Of a stretch of 21,867 nt of DNA, positions 1 to 10,413 are shown in pieces; the stretch's first letter is position 1; each line of letters opens with the position of its first letter. The notes beneath the pieces are model-generated. The model ran no database searches and was not told the DNA's origin. It was given only the letters and a program-made list of their open reading frames with translations. This DNA is from Apostichopus californicus (lineage: Eukaryota; Echinodermata; Holothuroidea; Aspidochirotida; Stichopodidae), in the NCBI GenBank assembly GCA_020650975.1, contig JAIPMN010009902.1, forward strand, positions 1-21,867. The letters run 5' to 3'. Made by a program: the position numbers and the translations under genes.

Positions 1-1794
1 ATGCGGCATGTGATCCCATTTAAACACGGCTGGTCCTACGACTGGGCTTGATATGACGGGCCCGGGCATGGAGTTTCCGATGCAGTTGGTCCCCAACATT
101 AGAAAAGAGGGATGAATCGTGGCCAATGGGAGAAAATCCTTGCACAGGTAAACTTCAAAAGAGACTATGTTTGTATTGCCTTTTCATATTACTTTTCCCG
201 ATTTCGGGGTAATATTATGTGTTAATAAAATATGTTCATATTGTACCATACTCGGTATACATTTTACATACACACATTATAAACTGGGGATCTGAATGAA
301 ACTATGAACATTGAACGTTTGCCCAGGTTGACTGACCAGTAATTGGGGACCAATACTCTGTTAAAAATGAACCTATAGCTTAAAGGTGAAATTTAGACGT
401 AATATTACTGGGGCACGCCGTTTGTACAATATAACAGCGTTTTATGACTAAAGTAGCAGAGAAACGTGATATGGCACGTGCATGCAACGTTACTTTTACG
501 TTTACTGTCCGTTCTGTAGAATAACAAGCCATCGTCGGCAAAGTACCATTACTGGGAATTAACATTCACCACGGTCGTAGAATAACAATTAAATGCACTT
601 TTAACGTTTAATAGGTAAGTGTTACACGATGAACAGTTGCAGCAACTAGTTCCATTAATACGAAATGGGTTGCCAAGTTATGAATCAAATTGCATTGATA
701 GTATAACATTAGACAAAAAGTAGGAAACGTGTATAGGAGAGGTGTTATTTAACGGAATTCTAACAATGAGAATTCACGGTTTGAATGTACCCAATAAATA
801 ACGACGCACAGTTTTTCGTATCGCATTTTATCGTAACAATCCAACCTTTCTTGTTTATCGTAGTGTCTTACCCAGGATCCAAAAAAACTACATGATCTTA
901 TATCAGGATTTCTTTTAATATCACAAATAAAGCATAACATACTGTGTCACCAACCTATACCACAATCTAACACACTGTGTTCTAGTTTGAGGACAAAATT
1001 ATTGTGTTCCAAAAAACGCGATGCAATACGGATTTCATAAACAACACAATTCTTCACACAAGGAAATGGATAATTTGGGGAAGTTTTAAGTGACAATTGA
1101 ATAGGAAACATTTGATTAAGTTTCAATGCGTACATAAATCGGTTTATCTCGACTATAGCAATTGCAAATGTATTGCCAACGCAGGTTAATATTGTTCATA
1201 ATTATAAGCAAGTATAACGCCACATGTTCATATAAGGAACTCACGTTGCTACAAGCATTTGGCTGCTATGAGCGAGGTTTACCCGTCTACTCCATTAAAG
1301 GGTATTTCTGTTTCATAAAGTCAAAGGTAACCTTGTTTACTGCATCTTTGGTGGTTTAGAAGTGCATTTACCCCATTATCTCGACAATCTATCGCCCAAA
1401 AAACAAATGTAATAATCACTTCATGTCGAATGCATTTGCCCATTGAATGCAAAGTTTAAAGTCATGTTTGCATTGATGAGGTATCTGAAACGCTGTCAAT
1501 ATTCATCAGGGCTTGGTGGCAGTTCATAAACATGCCGTTTGTTGAATTTATTAATTATTGACTAGTTACTGGCATGGCAGTATTGGAAAGTTCCAATACC
1601 GGTCTAGCAACTTGACTTTATACTGATACTGTATAACGGTACACCGAAAACATAATTACGCAGAATTAGTACCTACACAAAAATTATTGCTGAAACTTGA
1701 ATTCCATTGTAAGCCTCACCATAGTTTACTGTGGTGTAATAACGATATTTGTATGTTTATATTTTCAATTTCTTTCTATTACTATATATTGATA
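1..1794. other. Intergenic, no gene recognised
   Basis: Short ORFs of about 60 codons occur on both strands but show no motif, start context or splice support. A perfect short palindrome GTATTGGAA-AG-TTCCAATAC lies at 1580-1599. Confidence 0.6.
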
Positions 1795-1911
1795 TCACTA
1801 AGGGAAGAGTGTATGGAATAAACTAGAGAAGGACAAAGACAGACAGTTGTGGAGAAAAAAGTGAACGAGAGCTACGAGAAGAGGGTAACAAAGTGGGAAA
1901 CAAGGGGAGAT

Positions 1912-1925
1912 GGGGGGGGGGGGGG
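1912..1925 (+). repeat. Poly-G tract (14 G)
   Basis: An uninterrupted run of fourteen G sits at the end of a purine-rich stretch (about 1795-1937) and immediately before the retroelement tail fragment. Confidence 0.95.
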
Positions 1926-1938
1926 AGAGCAGAAAAGG

Positions 1939-2181
1939 TTAGTCATGTCCTTCCTGAATGTTGAGCCAATGAGGTTGAATTGTGAGAAAGCGTTGCATCC
2001 ACAGTGTCTCCCTGATGATTCGTACTAGGTCAGATATATGATGTGATGTGACCCTTAGTCTTGTGTGTGAGTTGGGTGCTGTGGCTGGTGATGGAATTGG
2101 ATTCAACAATGTGCTGGCTGCATACGAAGCATCTCGAAGAACGATCACATTTGAAAGTACCATGCAAGATGTAAGTACCAT
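1939..2181 (-). pseudogene. C-terminal fragment of a retroelement ORF, probably Penelope-like GIY-YIG endonuclease tail
   Basis: The minus-strand frame ending at 1939 contains HHISDLVRIIRETLWMQR followed by FLTIQPHWLNIQEGHD and then a stop. RE-x-x-W-M-x-x-L-x-T-x-x-P-x-GLN is the shape of the end of the GIY-YIG endonuclease that closes Penelope-like retroelement proteins. Here the usual Gly before Leu-Asn is Trp. The frame upstream does not look like reverse transcriptase, so this is a short orphan fragment. No catalytic GIY or YIG motif is visible. The family assignment comes from memory of motif shape, not a search. Confidence 0.5.
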
Positions 2182-2270
2182 ACATATATCTTTTAGTATT
2201 CACCCTGCTCATTAACCTGTTTGTATTCTGTGCGTGTTTTTGTCCCTTTCTGTTACTTGTCATTCAGCCT

Positions 2271-2302
2271 CTGAATAAAGATCCTGCTAGGATCGAAACG
2301 TC
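2271..2302 (+). ncRNA. Hammerhead-like core motif (retroelement-associated, probably inactive)
   Basis: CTGAATA is followed by a perfect five-base-pair hairpin (GATCC, loop TGCTA, GGATC), then GAAAC and GTC. That order matches the hammerhead ribozyme core: CUGANGA, stem II, GAAA, then the GUC cleavage triplet. Hammerheads are known in the terminal repeats of Penelope-like elements. The position matching the catalytic G of CUGANGA is T, stem III is almost absent and no adjacent stem I is clear, so activity is unlikely. It lies on the opposite strand from the endonuclease-like fragment at 1939-2181. Confidence 0.4.
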
Positions 2303-2774
2303 ATCCCCACTTACTTTTACAAATTCTCTTACACAGGCTCTTTAATGGATAAGCAGTTTGCTAACAGTTTTGTTTTATTTGATATCATGTTAGGATATAT
2401 TGTCTCATTTCAGTAAAGCCTAACATTCATTGGACATTTTTGTGAAATAAGTGAAATTGGTTTCATTTAGCTGCTTCTTTAAATATAAAGTCGCATTTAT
2501 TTACCTGCGAAATATGGTGTTTGCTCTATGGAATGGTTTTCCGCTGGCTCCCGCCTTTTCTTGGTCAACCCCTATTACAGTACTACAATACACACAATAG
2601 TAATCTATAGCAATTGCATAATCTATGTTAAAAAACTTAAAGAGGTTATGAATTGGAAAATTTATATGAATCATCATTTTTTATACACTCGTAGCTTTCC
2701 AATGATACCCAATTTATGTCAAACGAAGCTTGCATCCTCGAGGATACGATCAAAAATTCGAGGGTAATAAAAAC

Positions 2775-2936
2775 TTTCTAAAAATTGTGGTATTTACGGT
2801 AATGCGGCGTGACGTCAGCCGAGGAACTCAGCTGACTTCCGGAACGCTATGTTTACATTCTTAAACGTCTGAGAGCACACAACATTACACTGTTGCAGTG
2901 CTCTGTAGTAATTTATTTATCTCGTAACTGTTAAAT
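2775..2936 (+). promoter_or_regulatory. Putative TATA-less promoter with CRE, E-box and ETS sites
   Basis: Just upstream of the THAP-domain ATG lie a perfect palindromic CRE, TGACGTCA (2810-2817), an E-box CAGCTG (2829-2834) and ACTTCCGG (2835-2842) inside the palindrome TTCCGGAA (2837-2844). This cluster is locally GC-richer than the flanks. CRE and ETS sites within about 130 bases of a start codon are typical of housekeeping-type metazoan promoters. The sites are read directly; promoter function is inference. Confidence 0.5.
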
Positions 2937-3085
2937 ATGCCGTACCGATATGTGGTTGCAGGTTGCTCCACCACTAGTAAAGACGGATTTCACATGCACG
3001 CTTTTCCAAAATATGACAGAAATCGAAGAATTTGGACACGACTCGTTCAAAACACTACATATTCATACACAAGTTACGAGTGCCT
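2937..3085 (+). CDS. THAP-domain protein, first coding exon (possibly decayed)
   Basis: ATG at 2937 opens MPYRYVVAGCSTTSKDGFHM, continuing with HAFPKYDRNRRIWTRLVQNT and ending SYECL at a possible donor CT|GTAAGC after 3085. Unspliced, it stops at 3087-3089. The MP-x-R-x-VV-x-GC start, H-x-FPK and R-x-x-W are diagnostic of THAP zinc-dependent DNA-binding domains. An intron just before the C-x2-H half is common in such genes. In THAP domains the first zinc ligand is Cys5, and here residue 5 is Tyr (TAT). That suggests either a degenerate copy or a single TGT-to-TAT change. I find no convincing second exon supplying C-x2-H-F. A cellular DNA-binding gene, a domesticated or transposon-borne THAP, and a pseudogene all remain possible. 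Confidence 0.65.
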
Positions 3086-3439
3086 GTAAGCCTATAATAT
3101 TGCCAAATTACTTGTTATGACCATAGCCTAGGCCTCCTTGATGCAGCAAATGACGATTGTTTTTATTGGTTACCTAATATTTTGCACAAAACTTAAAGCC
3201 AGTTGGTTTTAGAACAATCAATACTAGATCTGCAAGTTTTTTTTGTGATAAAACTGGCGTTGTGTTATGATTTTACGTAACAGTTGGATGATACAATAAC
3301 ACGGGCTAGCCTGTTATACAACGTATATTTAGTTAGGTCTAGACCCCATGTTACCACTACTAGTACTATAGGGTTTCACTTGCACTGTACAGAATGTCAC
3401 ATTTTCCTTGCACTGTAAGTAAGAAAATTCTAGAAGCTT

Positions 3440-3786
3440 CACTATGAAGTTAAGTAGCAGGATCATCGACATTCGAGATAATTGAAATCATATGATGGTC
3501 ATAATAACGGTGGCTTTGTTTATGCTCAACCGACCACTTTTGGATCAGGGTAGTCCAACCATTCTGCTCGGTGACTTCGATCGGCAGCAACGCGTCTCGG
3601 CCATCGGGATCGTTTTACAATTCTTCTGCAAGGGGCTCAATTGATAGGGAAAAACACCGATATCTTCATCACCCTCGAAAACTATTTCCTCCTCTTCTTC
3701 AAGAAAATAATTTTCGTCAAAGCTTACGAATATCCTGAGAGGTGAAGTCCCATTTCCTCGGAATCGGAAGATTCGGGAAAAGACAT
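3440..3786 (-). pseudogene. Decayed acidic ORF, family not recognised
   Basis: A minus-strand ATG at 3786-3784 starts MSFPESSDSEEM and stops after 20 codons at 3724. Two further frames then carry the apparent continuation. One is an acidic stretch FDENYFLEEEEEIVFEGDED followed by IGVFPYQLSPL. The next is NDPDGRDALLPIEVTEQNGW followed by TTLIQKW. Continuity across frames with abrupt stops is what a frameshifted pseudogene looks like. The acidic N-terminus leading to PYQ-x-x-P loosely recalls intracellular P2X7-like proteins expanded in marine invertebrates, but I would not assign it. It runs toward the THAP exon. Confidence 0.35.
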
Positions 3787-4085
3787 TTTCAATTGATGAG
3801 AAGAGTGTTGTGGTTACGAGAAGTTATTAACTGTATGACGCCGTATCTGTAAAAAGCGGGGAGTCGGCTTTGGCTGAAATGGTTCCTTTGATGGCGTCAG
3901 ATGAACTGCGGTGGGCAGCTTTGATTTTTTTTATAAGTGGCAGCTCAAGAGATCTCTAGGAAATACTTTGACAGCGAATTTCTGGCGTTTGAAGCCGCAT
4001 TTATGGGAATTTGTGCATGGGTGGTGTTGTAGTAATGTAGATAAACCATTCCAAGACATGAAGAACCTCCGCCACTCTCATATAT

Positions 4086-4700
4086 AACATTTTATATGAT
4101 GGCCTGAAACATAATTTTCCTTCTGGTATTATATGTGACGACATTAGTGATCATCTGACCGATTGTTTTTAATAACTGATATTACAGAAAGTAGTCATAC
4201 CAATTGGATACATAATACTTCTCCCCAAAATTTGGAAAATTTTCGAAATTGTTTATCAAACTATGATTGGAGCACTATTAAAAACAATGATGTAAAAGAG
4301 ACATATTACAGTTTTCTTACTGTTTATCAAAATTTTGATAATTTATCAAATTGTTTGCTTTCAACTGCCCATACAAAAAGGTGAAATTCAAAGGGAAACA
4401 TCCTACACCATGGATGACAAATGTCATCCTCAAATCAATCCATAAGAAATATTCTTTACACCGGAAGTATCTCCGAGCGAAAATCGGTCATGCTAAAATT
4501 TCTTATGTTAATTACAATAGGCTTACTAATGTTATTCGTGAGGCAAAATATTTTATTTTGATGAAAATTATGTAAGCAATAAAGGAAACATGCAAAATAC
4601 TTGGAGGATAATCAATCAATATCCTAATTTGACTTGTAAAGTCCACCAAAACAAGGAGGACCTTATGCTCATTATAAGCATGTCCTTGGCAAGGTATGGT
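4086..4700 (+). mobile_element. Non-LTR retrotransposon (LINE) fragment: endonuclease end to RT start, frameshifted
   Basis: Three or more plus-strand frames carry successive parts of a LINE ORF2. From 4086, LKHNFPSGIICDDISDHLTD includes the SDH motif that ends APE-type endonucleases. From 4163 a frame reads FLITDITESSH and then NLENFRNCLSNYDWSTIKNN. From 4351 a frame carries HPTPWMTNVILKSIHKKYSL and NYNRLTNVIREAKY. A further shift gives NKGNMQNTWRIINQYPN, matching the segment before RT motif 1. These are hallmarks of the endonuclease-RT linker in Jockey/CR1/RTE-like elements. Stops between frames show it is dead, and no RT catalytic motif is present. Confidence 0.75.
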
Positions 4701-4980
4701 ATTCGCCAATATTCCACTTGTAATACTGTGTTTACAAAGTAGCTGATGACCTCAAGTGGCATTTAGCCTCCACCCAAAAAGATGTCGCACGTCGCAAGAC
4801 AAATATAAGATCACATTTTGAGCGTTGACTTCCACCAAACGCAAAGCAAAGGACACTAGCCACCTTTGGCGCGACATTTGTGAATATTCATATTCTTGTG
4901 ATACTGTGTTTGTCCGCTATATGGCTTACACTTCTACTTAACTGCATAAAGTATTTAAATTTCAAGTATTACTGGCTCGA

Positions 4981-6849
4981 AACAACAGAAGCGTAAAATC
5001 TTGCGAATGGAAATAGCTCAATTACAGGCATCAGTCTCCCATATAATTTAACTCTAATGGTTCACATTGTGTGTTCTCTCAATAAATCAAACGAAAAAAT
5101 ACATACCTTTCTCAAAAAGAACTGGCACCTTTTGACAGTCAATCTCTGCATTCCTTCCAAAAACGGAATCTTTGAGATAAAATACCAGTAAACAGATTTT
5201 ACTACTGGACTAACTGGACACAAATGAAGCAGCAAATATAGACATGAAATCTGCGTACTCTAAATTGATGTCTCTCAGATGTCTCTAAGCGCAACCTAAT
5301 CATGGTAATGAAGTGCAGTGTATGAAGTACCAATATATAACATGAATTTAACAATACACGGACTTCCCGAGCGCTATTAATAGGATCAACTACCACATAC
5401 GTGTTTATCAGGTACAGCAGCCGAAACAGACCATATACTTCACCGGGAAGTAGAGTTATCCAATCTTTCCACTTTTCTTTCACAGTTTAATCGTCATCGT
5501 ACACAGAAACAGGTATATCCTTGTAGCGAATAAATGTTCAAAATCATTATGGAAAGCAACTCGCTTCTTCAATTTGGTCACGTGATGTAGTCTCTGTGAT
5601 GTAATATCCATTTGCAGTGCATTTCCGTGATAGCTTAATTGATTTCGTGTTTGTATATCTGAAATACGTATGGCTAGCCATTGGGTTTTCTGGGTTTTTT
5701 TTCCTGAACTCAGCATATATTGAAATATTCAAGAAGTTATTGAACCAATTAACGATAACTTTAATCTAATATAAAATATTAATACCATATCAGATTGTTG
5801 TTGATTTATCCGTGAATGCTAATACATTCGGAATGTTTGTCAACAGTCAAAATTGAAGTTAGCAAAATTTGATGTTGAAAAAAAAGATATTTTCAGCTGA
5901 ATTGCCATGATGACAATATTCACTTTATTGTTGCCAGATGCAAGCACGATATCACCAAATTAAGAAAAAATCTATGCCTTACAAACTGTGGTTTTGACCT
6001 AAGGAAGTACCCGGAATATACCTTTAATGGTATCTCAAGGTGTCTCCAGTCGTCTCTTGTTCAAGACAATGATTTTCCATAGGGTCACTGGAATAAGAAA
6101 GTGTATTTGCTCAATGAACTGTATCGTTATGCTTAGCTAACTGCCTTTCACTATACAAAAAGAAGAGTCGTATTAAAATCAGACAATATCGGTGAACCTT
6201 TGTCCATAGGGAATTGGTTAAGTTCGTAAACATGTTATTTCACATAAAGTTATACCTTTAAGAGATTGTCTATGTTATAGGAGTTATACGAACCGTATTA
6301 GGCATCGGGCCGACGTAGGAAAAATGAGCTAAAAATTTACTTTTCGTTCCAAAATCACGGGGTTTACATGAAACACATCTTATTTAATTAGCAATATATA
6401 TTATTTTCCAAAACCAGTTTTCCCAAGCGTCAATGTTGCACATTAATGTTTTTATGACAAAATGGCGGTCATTTCCCATAGTCTGTACAAAATAGAATAT
6501 GTCACAAATACCATAAAATTGATCAGAAGAAGAAACTGCATTCGTGTTGAGGTTCCGCCAGCTGTTTTGAAACATATGTACAATTTTTAAAAAAATTGAG
6601 TCTACCCAAGTTCATAAAGTACTAAAAAACTGATTAGAGGGCATACCGCTTTGCGAAAATTAAAATACTTAGCGATGCTTGTTCTTTGATATTACATGGA
6701 AAATATGTTATAACTTCTGGTCATTTGCCAAACATCATTCTCCTCAGCCTCATCCAATAAAGTGTGCAATTCACATACACGTTTGGCAACTGGACATTGA
6801 TATATTAATGGTCTTTAAAATCCTGCCCATCCCAAAAATTTCGGGAGAT
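4981..6849. other. Intergenic, no gene recognised
   Basis: The longest frame is a 93-codon minus-strand ORF at 5202-5483. It looks hydrophobic with a Trp-rich start but matches no family I know and has no clear splice partner. Confidence 0.5.
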
Positions 6850-6868
6850 CCCCCACCCCCCCCCCCCC
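6850..6868 (+). repeat. Poly-C tract (5 + 13 C)
   Basis: Five C, one A and thirteen C in a row. G-rich sequence follows from 6890 (GGGGAAG, GGGTGGGG, GGAGGGG), so the two strands alternate in G-richness over about 90 bases. Confidence 0.95.
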
Positions 6869-6909
6869 TTGATTTGAGACAAAGTTTAAAGATTGGGGAA
6901 GTGTGAGGA

Positions 6910-9170
6910 AGGGTGGGGTTGTGTAAGGAGGGGATACTTATACGTAGAAATGTAGTTTATGAATTAGGAAGTATATTGTAGTGACGCTCAATTGTAAATC
7001 ATAAAGTATTATGTAATAAAGGAGAGAAATATGTGTTAGTTCCAGTTCTGAATTATATTATTATTACAAAAGATTTTGTTTCTAAAATGTTTTTGAAGAA
7101 TTTGTCTGTAGAGTTACTTTAAAAGAACTAATACCTTTTGAAATAACGAAGTGTAGCCATATACAAGCATGCAGCATATTTGATTAATGGCACATATGAA
7201 CACTGACAGTAGTCTAGTCATTGTTAAACTACTTGAACAAGAAATGCAACATGTACGGGTGAGGACATTATGTGGTGCAACGAGTATGAATTTGATAAAA
7301 AAAAAACTTCAGAGTGTCAAATGACTTAGAGAGTCCTTGGAAAACAAAATTTTTTAAACTAACACCACTGTTGACCAAAGTAATAAGTAATTAGTGTGCC
7401 TACATGTAGGTTTCGAACAACTTTTACAACTTTGGGGTAGGTCCTTGATCCATTGATTCTGTTGACAAAGCAGACTTGTTTACTTCACCTGAAGTAATTA
7501 AAAGTTGCTCTGAATTACTATTCTGTTGCATAGATGATAGTTTAAAATAGGATATGCAATATTATAACAATTTTTTACATGAAAAAAAACAGTGCCTGAT
7601 AATGCTACGAATAAATAGGTTACCTTATGCTGCAAGCCATGAGTTGTTCTTTGGTGTGTGATAAAACATCTTTAAACAATTTGAACCTAGGATGAAGATA
7701 ATGTATACTTTTTTATTATGACTTACTTCAAGGTATGTATCTAAGAGACATATTGTAACTGTTCAATTGGTTTAACATGAACACATGCACAACTTGCTCC
7801 AAAAGAATATAAACAAGGTATCTTCAATAAAAAAGACCATACCAAGAAATAAAAGATGAAGTCATTGTAAAGTTATACAAGCACCCACATCAACTGCAAT
7901 TTATACAACTGTACTTTCAGCTTTCTACAGAAAGATTAAATTACACATAGCCTAGGATTGACTTAACCCATAACTTGATGGATGAGTACCTTTAGAAGAC
8001 TCATGATTCTAGTAGAAGTAACTGTATTATTGTTATTAAGAACAGCAGCCCTAATCTTTATTACTTTATGCAATCTTGTCATGTAGGATTCAATTTGATG
8101 GAGAATAGGGGATGCTAGTTACACAAGGGGACATAAATTTATACATGTGTGCAAAGGTAAAGGCCATATCTTAGTCGCAGGCCAATCACACAAATCAGCT
8201 TTTACTAGCTTAACTATTCTAACAGTAACAGTGTGTATTTTGCTGTTTACAGCTAATAATTTAACAATCGTAGACCCTACAGTTTGACTGTGCAATCCAC
8301 AGCAGTCTATAAGAGATTGCTATTATTGTTTTTATTATGACTGGCCATAATCTAGAATTTAGAGTAGACTTAGGTCTTGGCTCTAAAATTGTAAAAACAC
8401 TTCACAAAAAGGAGAAAGGGCCGAGCCTTTCACTGCAAATACGTTCATGCGGCAAACAATCACCGACTGCTTGTGTAAGTTTCGATTTAGTCCTCTAGAT
8501 TTTGGATACGTCAGAAAACTTCATGTAACATTGCCATTGATACCCGCACGTTGTCGTGTCTGAATTGTCAGACTAAATGGTCCTTGCAAAATTCCTTAGT
8601 TCTCCAAATAAATTCTTACATTCCTTCGCACTTCTAATGACTTAGGAGATAGTAGTAAATGCAGTCACTTTCCCCGAGGCTGTCTTTGAATGTGGATAAC
8701 ACATTCTATTTTTTTTCTATTTTGGGGGACGTCCTATCACTTGTTGAAGCCATGTTCAGATGTTGCCAGATGTTAAATATTATTGCGCAAACCTGTATAC
8801 TCGATTATGATTGGTTACTCGTTACGTCATAAGCTTTTTTTTCGCCATATCAACTCCCTCAAATTTGATTAAATGGGAACGGTTCTTAACTACAACTGAA
8901 GGCGACAATATATTTATTAATTAATTCGTAATCTGATGTAGCCTTGCATAGAACGAATAAATGGGATACTTTCCATTCCAAAAGCTATGTCGGTTACCTA
9001 CCATGTCGTAGTCGATTATCATACCCATGCAGACCTGACTAAATGGGCCGGGAAGGGGGGGTAGGTATAGACTGCTCCGAAAAAGAATTATATTTTCCCA
9101 ATTTTCAAAATATACTTTAAAATAAAGAGGGGTCTGGTGACTATGGCGGGCCATCAGTCTTAAATCGTGG
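6910..9170. other. Intergenic AT-rich DNA, no gene recognised
   Basis: I see only scattered short ORFs, A/T homopolymers and no recognisable protein motif on either strand. Confidence 0.6.
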
Positions 9171-9792
9171 GGAATCGACATATACCGCATTTAATCGACA
9201 TATACCAATTTCCTTCGAATTTTACCAGTCTCTAGTAGCTTAAATGGAATTCTAACAATTTAAATTGACAAATCATCGATTTTAACTAGTAGATGTCGAT
9301 TTAAATTGACTTATACCAGTTTAATTCGACATATAACGATTTAAATCGACATATTACAATTCAAATCGATGATATGTAAAATAAATCGGTATTTGTTCAT
9401 TTAAGTCGACATCTACCAGTTTAAATCGATGATATGTCAAATTAAATCTATAAATGTCATTTTAAATCGACATATACCAATTTGATTCGATTTATACCAT
9501 TCCAAATCGACATATACCGATTTAAATCTACATATACAATTTAAATCGATGATATGTAAAATTAATCGGTATATGTCAATTAACATCACCATCTACCAGT
9601 TTAAATCGATCATACGTCGAATTAAATCGGTAGAAGTCAACTTCCTTGGACTTGGACCAGTTTCTAGCAGCTTAAGTTGACTTCTACCGATTTAAATCGA
9701 TATATCATCGATTTAGCTCATTAACATATTCCAAATCCTGATTTCGATGATGATTGAAATCGATGATATTTCGAAGTAAACTGGTATAAGAT
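9171..9792. repeat. Degenerate inverted/tandem 20-base minisatellite array with 60- and 180-base higher-order periods
   Basis: About thirty diverged units of about 20 bases resemble TTTAAATCGACATATACCAG. Three subtypes alternate: AAATCGATGATATGT, AAATCGGTATATGTC and AAATCGACATATACC. The second is close to the reverse complement of the third, so neighbouring units can pair. The blocks at 9361, 9421 and 9541 are in register at 60 and 180 bases (shared ATCGATGATATGT and ATCTACCAGTTTAAATCGAT). A separate long copy pair, 9206 and 9638, shares CTTCG/CTTGG...ACCAG...TCTAGTAGC. No frame is open through the array, so it is not coding. Confidence 0.9.
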
Positions 9793-10176
9793 ACTGCAAG
9801 CAAATATCATAACTGGTTGGCCGTAGGATTCTTGGGTATAGAAAATGGATACATTTTTCTTTAACTGAAGCACCTGTCACTTGAGGTTTTATTTAGTGAG
9901 GTCTCTAACGAAAAACGCTATCTACATGGCTACCTATGGCTTCCGTACACACACGTCAGGGAATATCCAGAGTAGCCAAATCTTGCAGGGCGAAGTGTAA
10001 TAACTAAGCTGTCTGGAGATCGAAGGTCGGACGTAACATTTTTTGCATTGTATATGCTCGAGTGAACCGGCGATCAGGAAAACACGTTTGACGTTAATTG
10101 TTATACATGACTATATAGAAACATCGTCAAGTGACCTATCTAAAGTCATGCATAGACATAGGAGTCTAATTTGATT

Positions 10177-10187
10177 GGGGGGGGGGG
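10177..10187 (+). repeat. Poly-G tract (11 G)
   Basis: A run of eleven G in otherwise AT-rich non-coding sequence. Confidence 0.95.
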
Positions 10188-10396
10188 TGCTGTAACGATT
10201 TGCCCGAAAATGTGACCAATATGCGAGGGCGTACTGGTGAGACTCCACTTATCTTTTAAATTCGAATTCGTTATAATGCCAACAGTGATACATAATTATA
10301 ACGTCTTGGACAGAGAAGGAAAGCATGGAGTGCGAACTGTGTCAAAACTCCACAATATCAAAGTCAGATTAGTCGGGCAAACTTAGAGGGCTGAAG

Positions 10397-10413
10397 CCCC
10401 CCCCCCCCCCCCC
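10397..10413 (+). repeat. Poly-C tract (17 C) next to a small foldback
   Basis: A run of seventeen C. Its left edge forms the perfect inverted repeat GGGCT-GA-AGCCC (10388-10399), which could seed a hairpin. Confidence 0.95.

Noticed and set aside
5202-5483. 93-codon minus-strand ORF (MKEKWKDWITLLPGEVYG...)
   Set aside because: Its start looks exon-like, but I recognise no family. There is no clear acceptor or donor pair and the C-terminal half reads as random sequence. I left it out as a gene.
8921-9190. 89-codon minus-strand ORF overlapping the start of the repeat array
   Set aside because: No motif, and it runs from the 20-base repeat array into AT-rich DNA. Likely chance.
9171-9792. CRISPR-like array
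   Set aside because: Units are contiguous without unique spacers, occur in both orientations and are diverged. The genome is eukaryotic.
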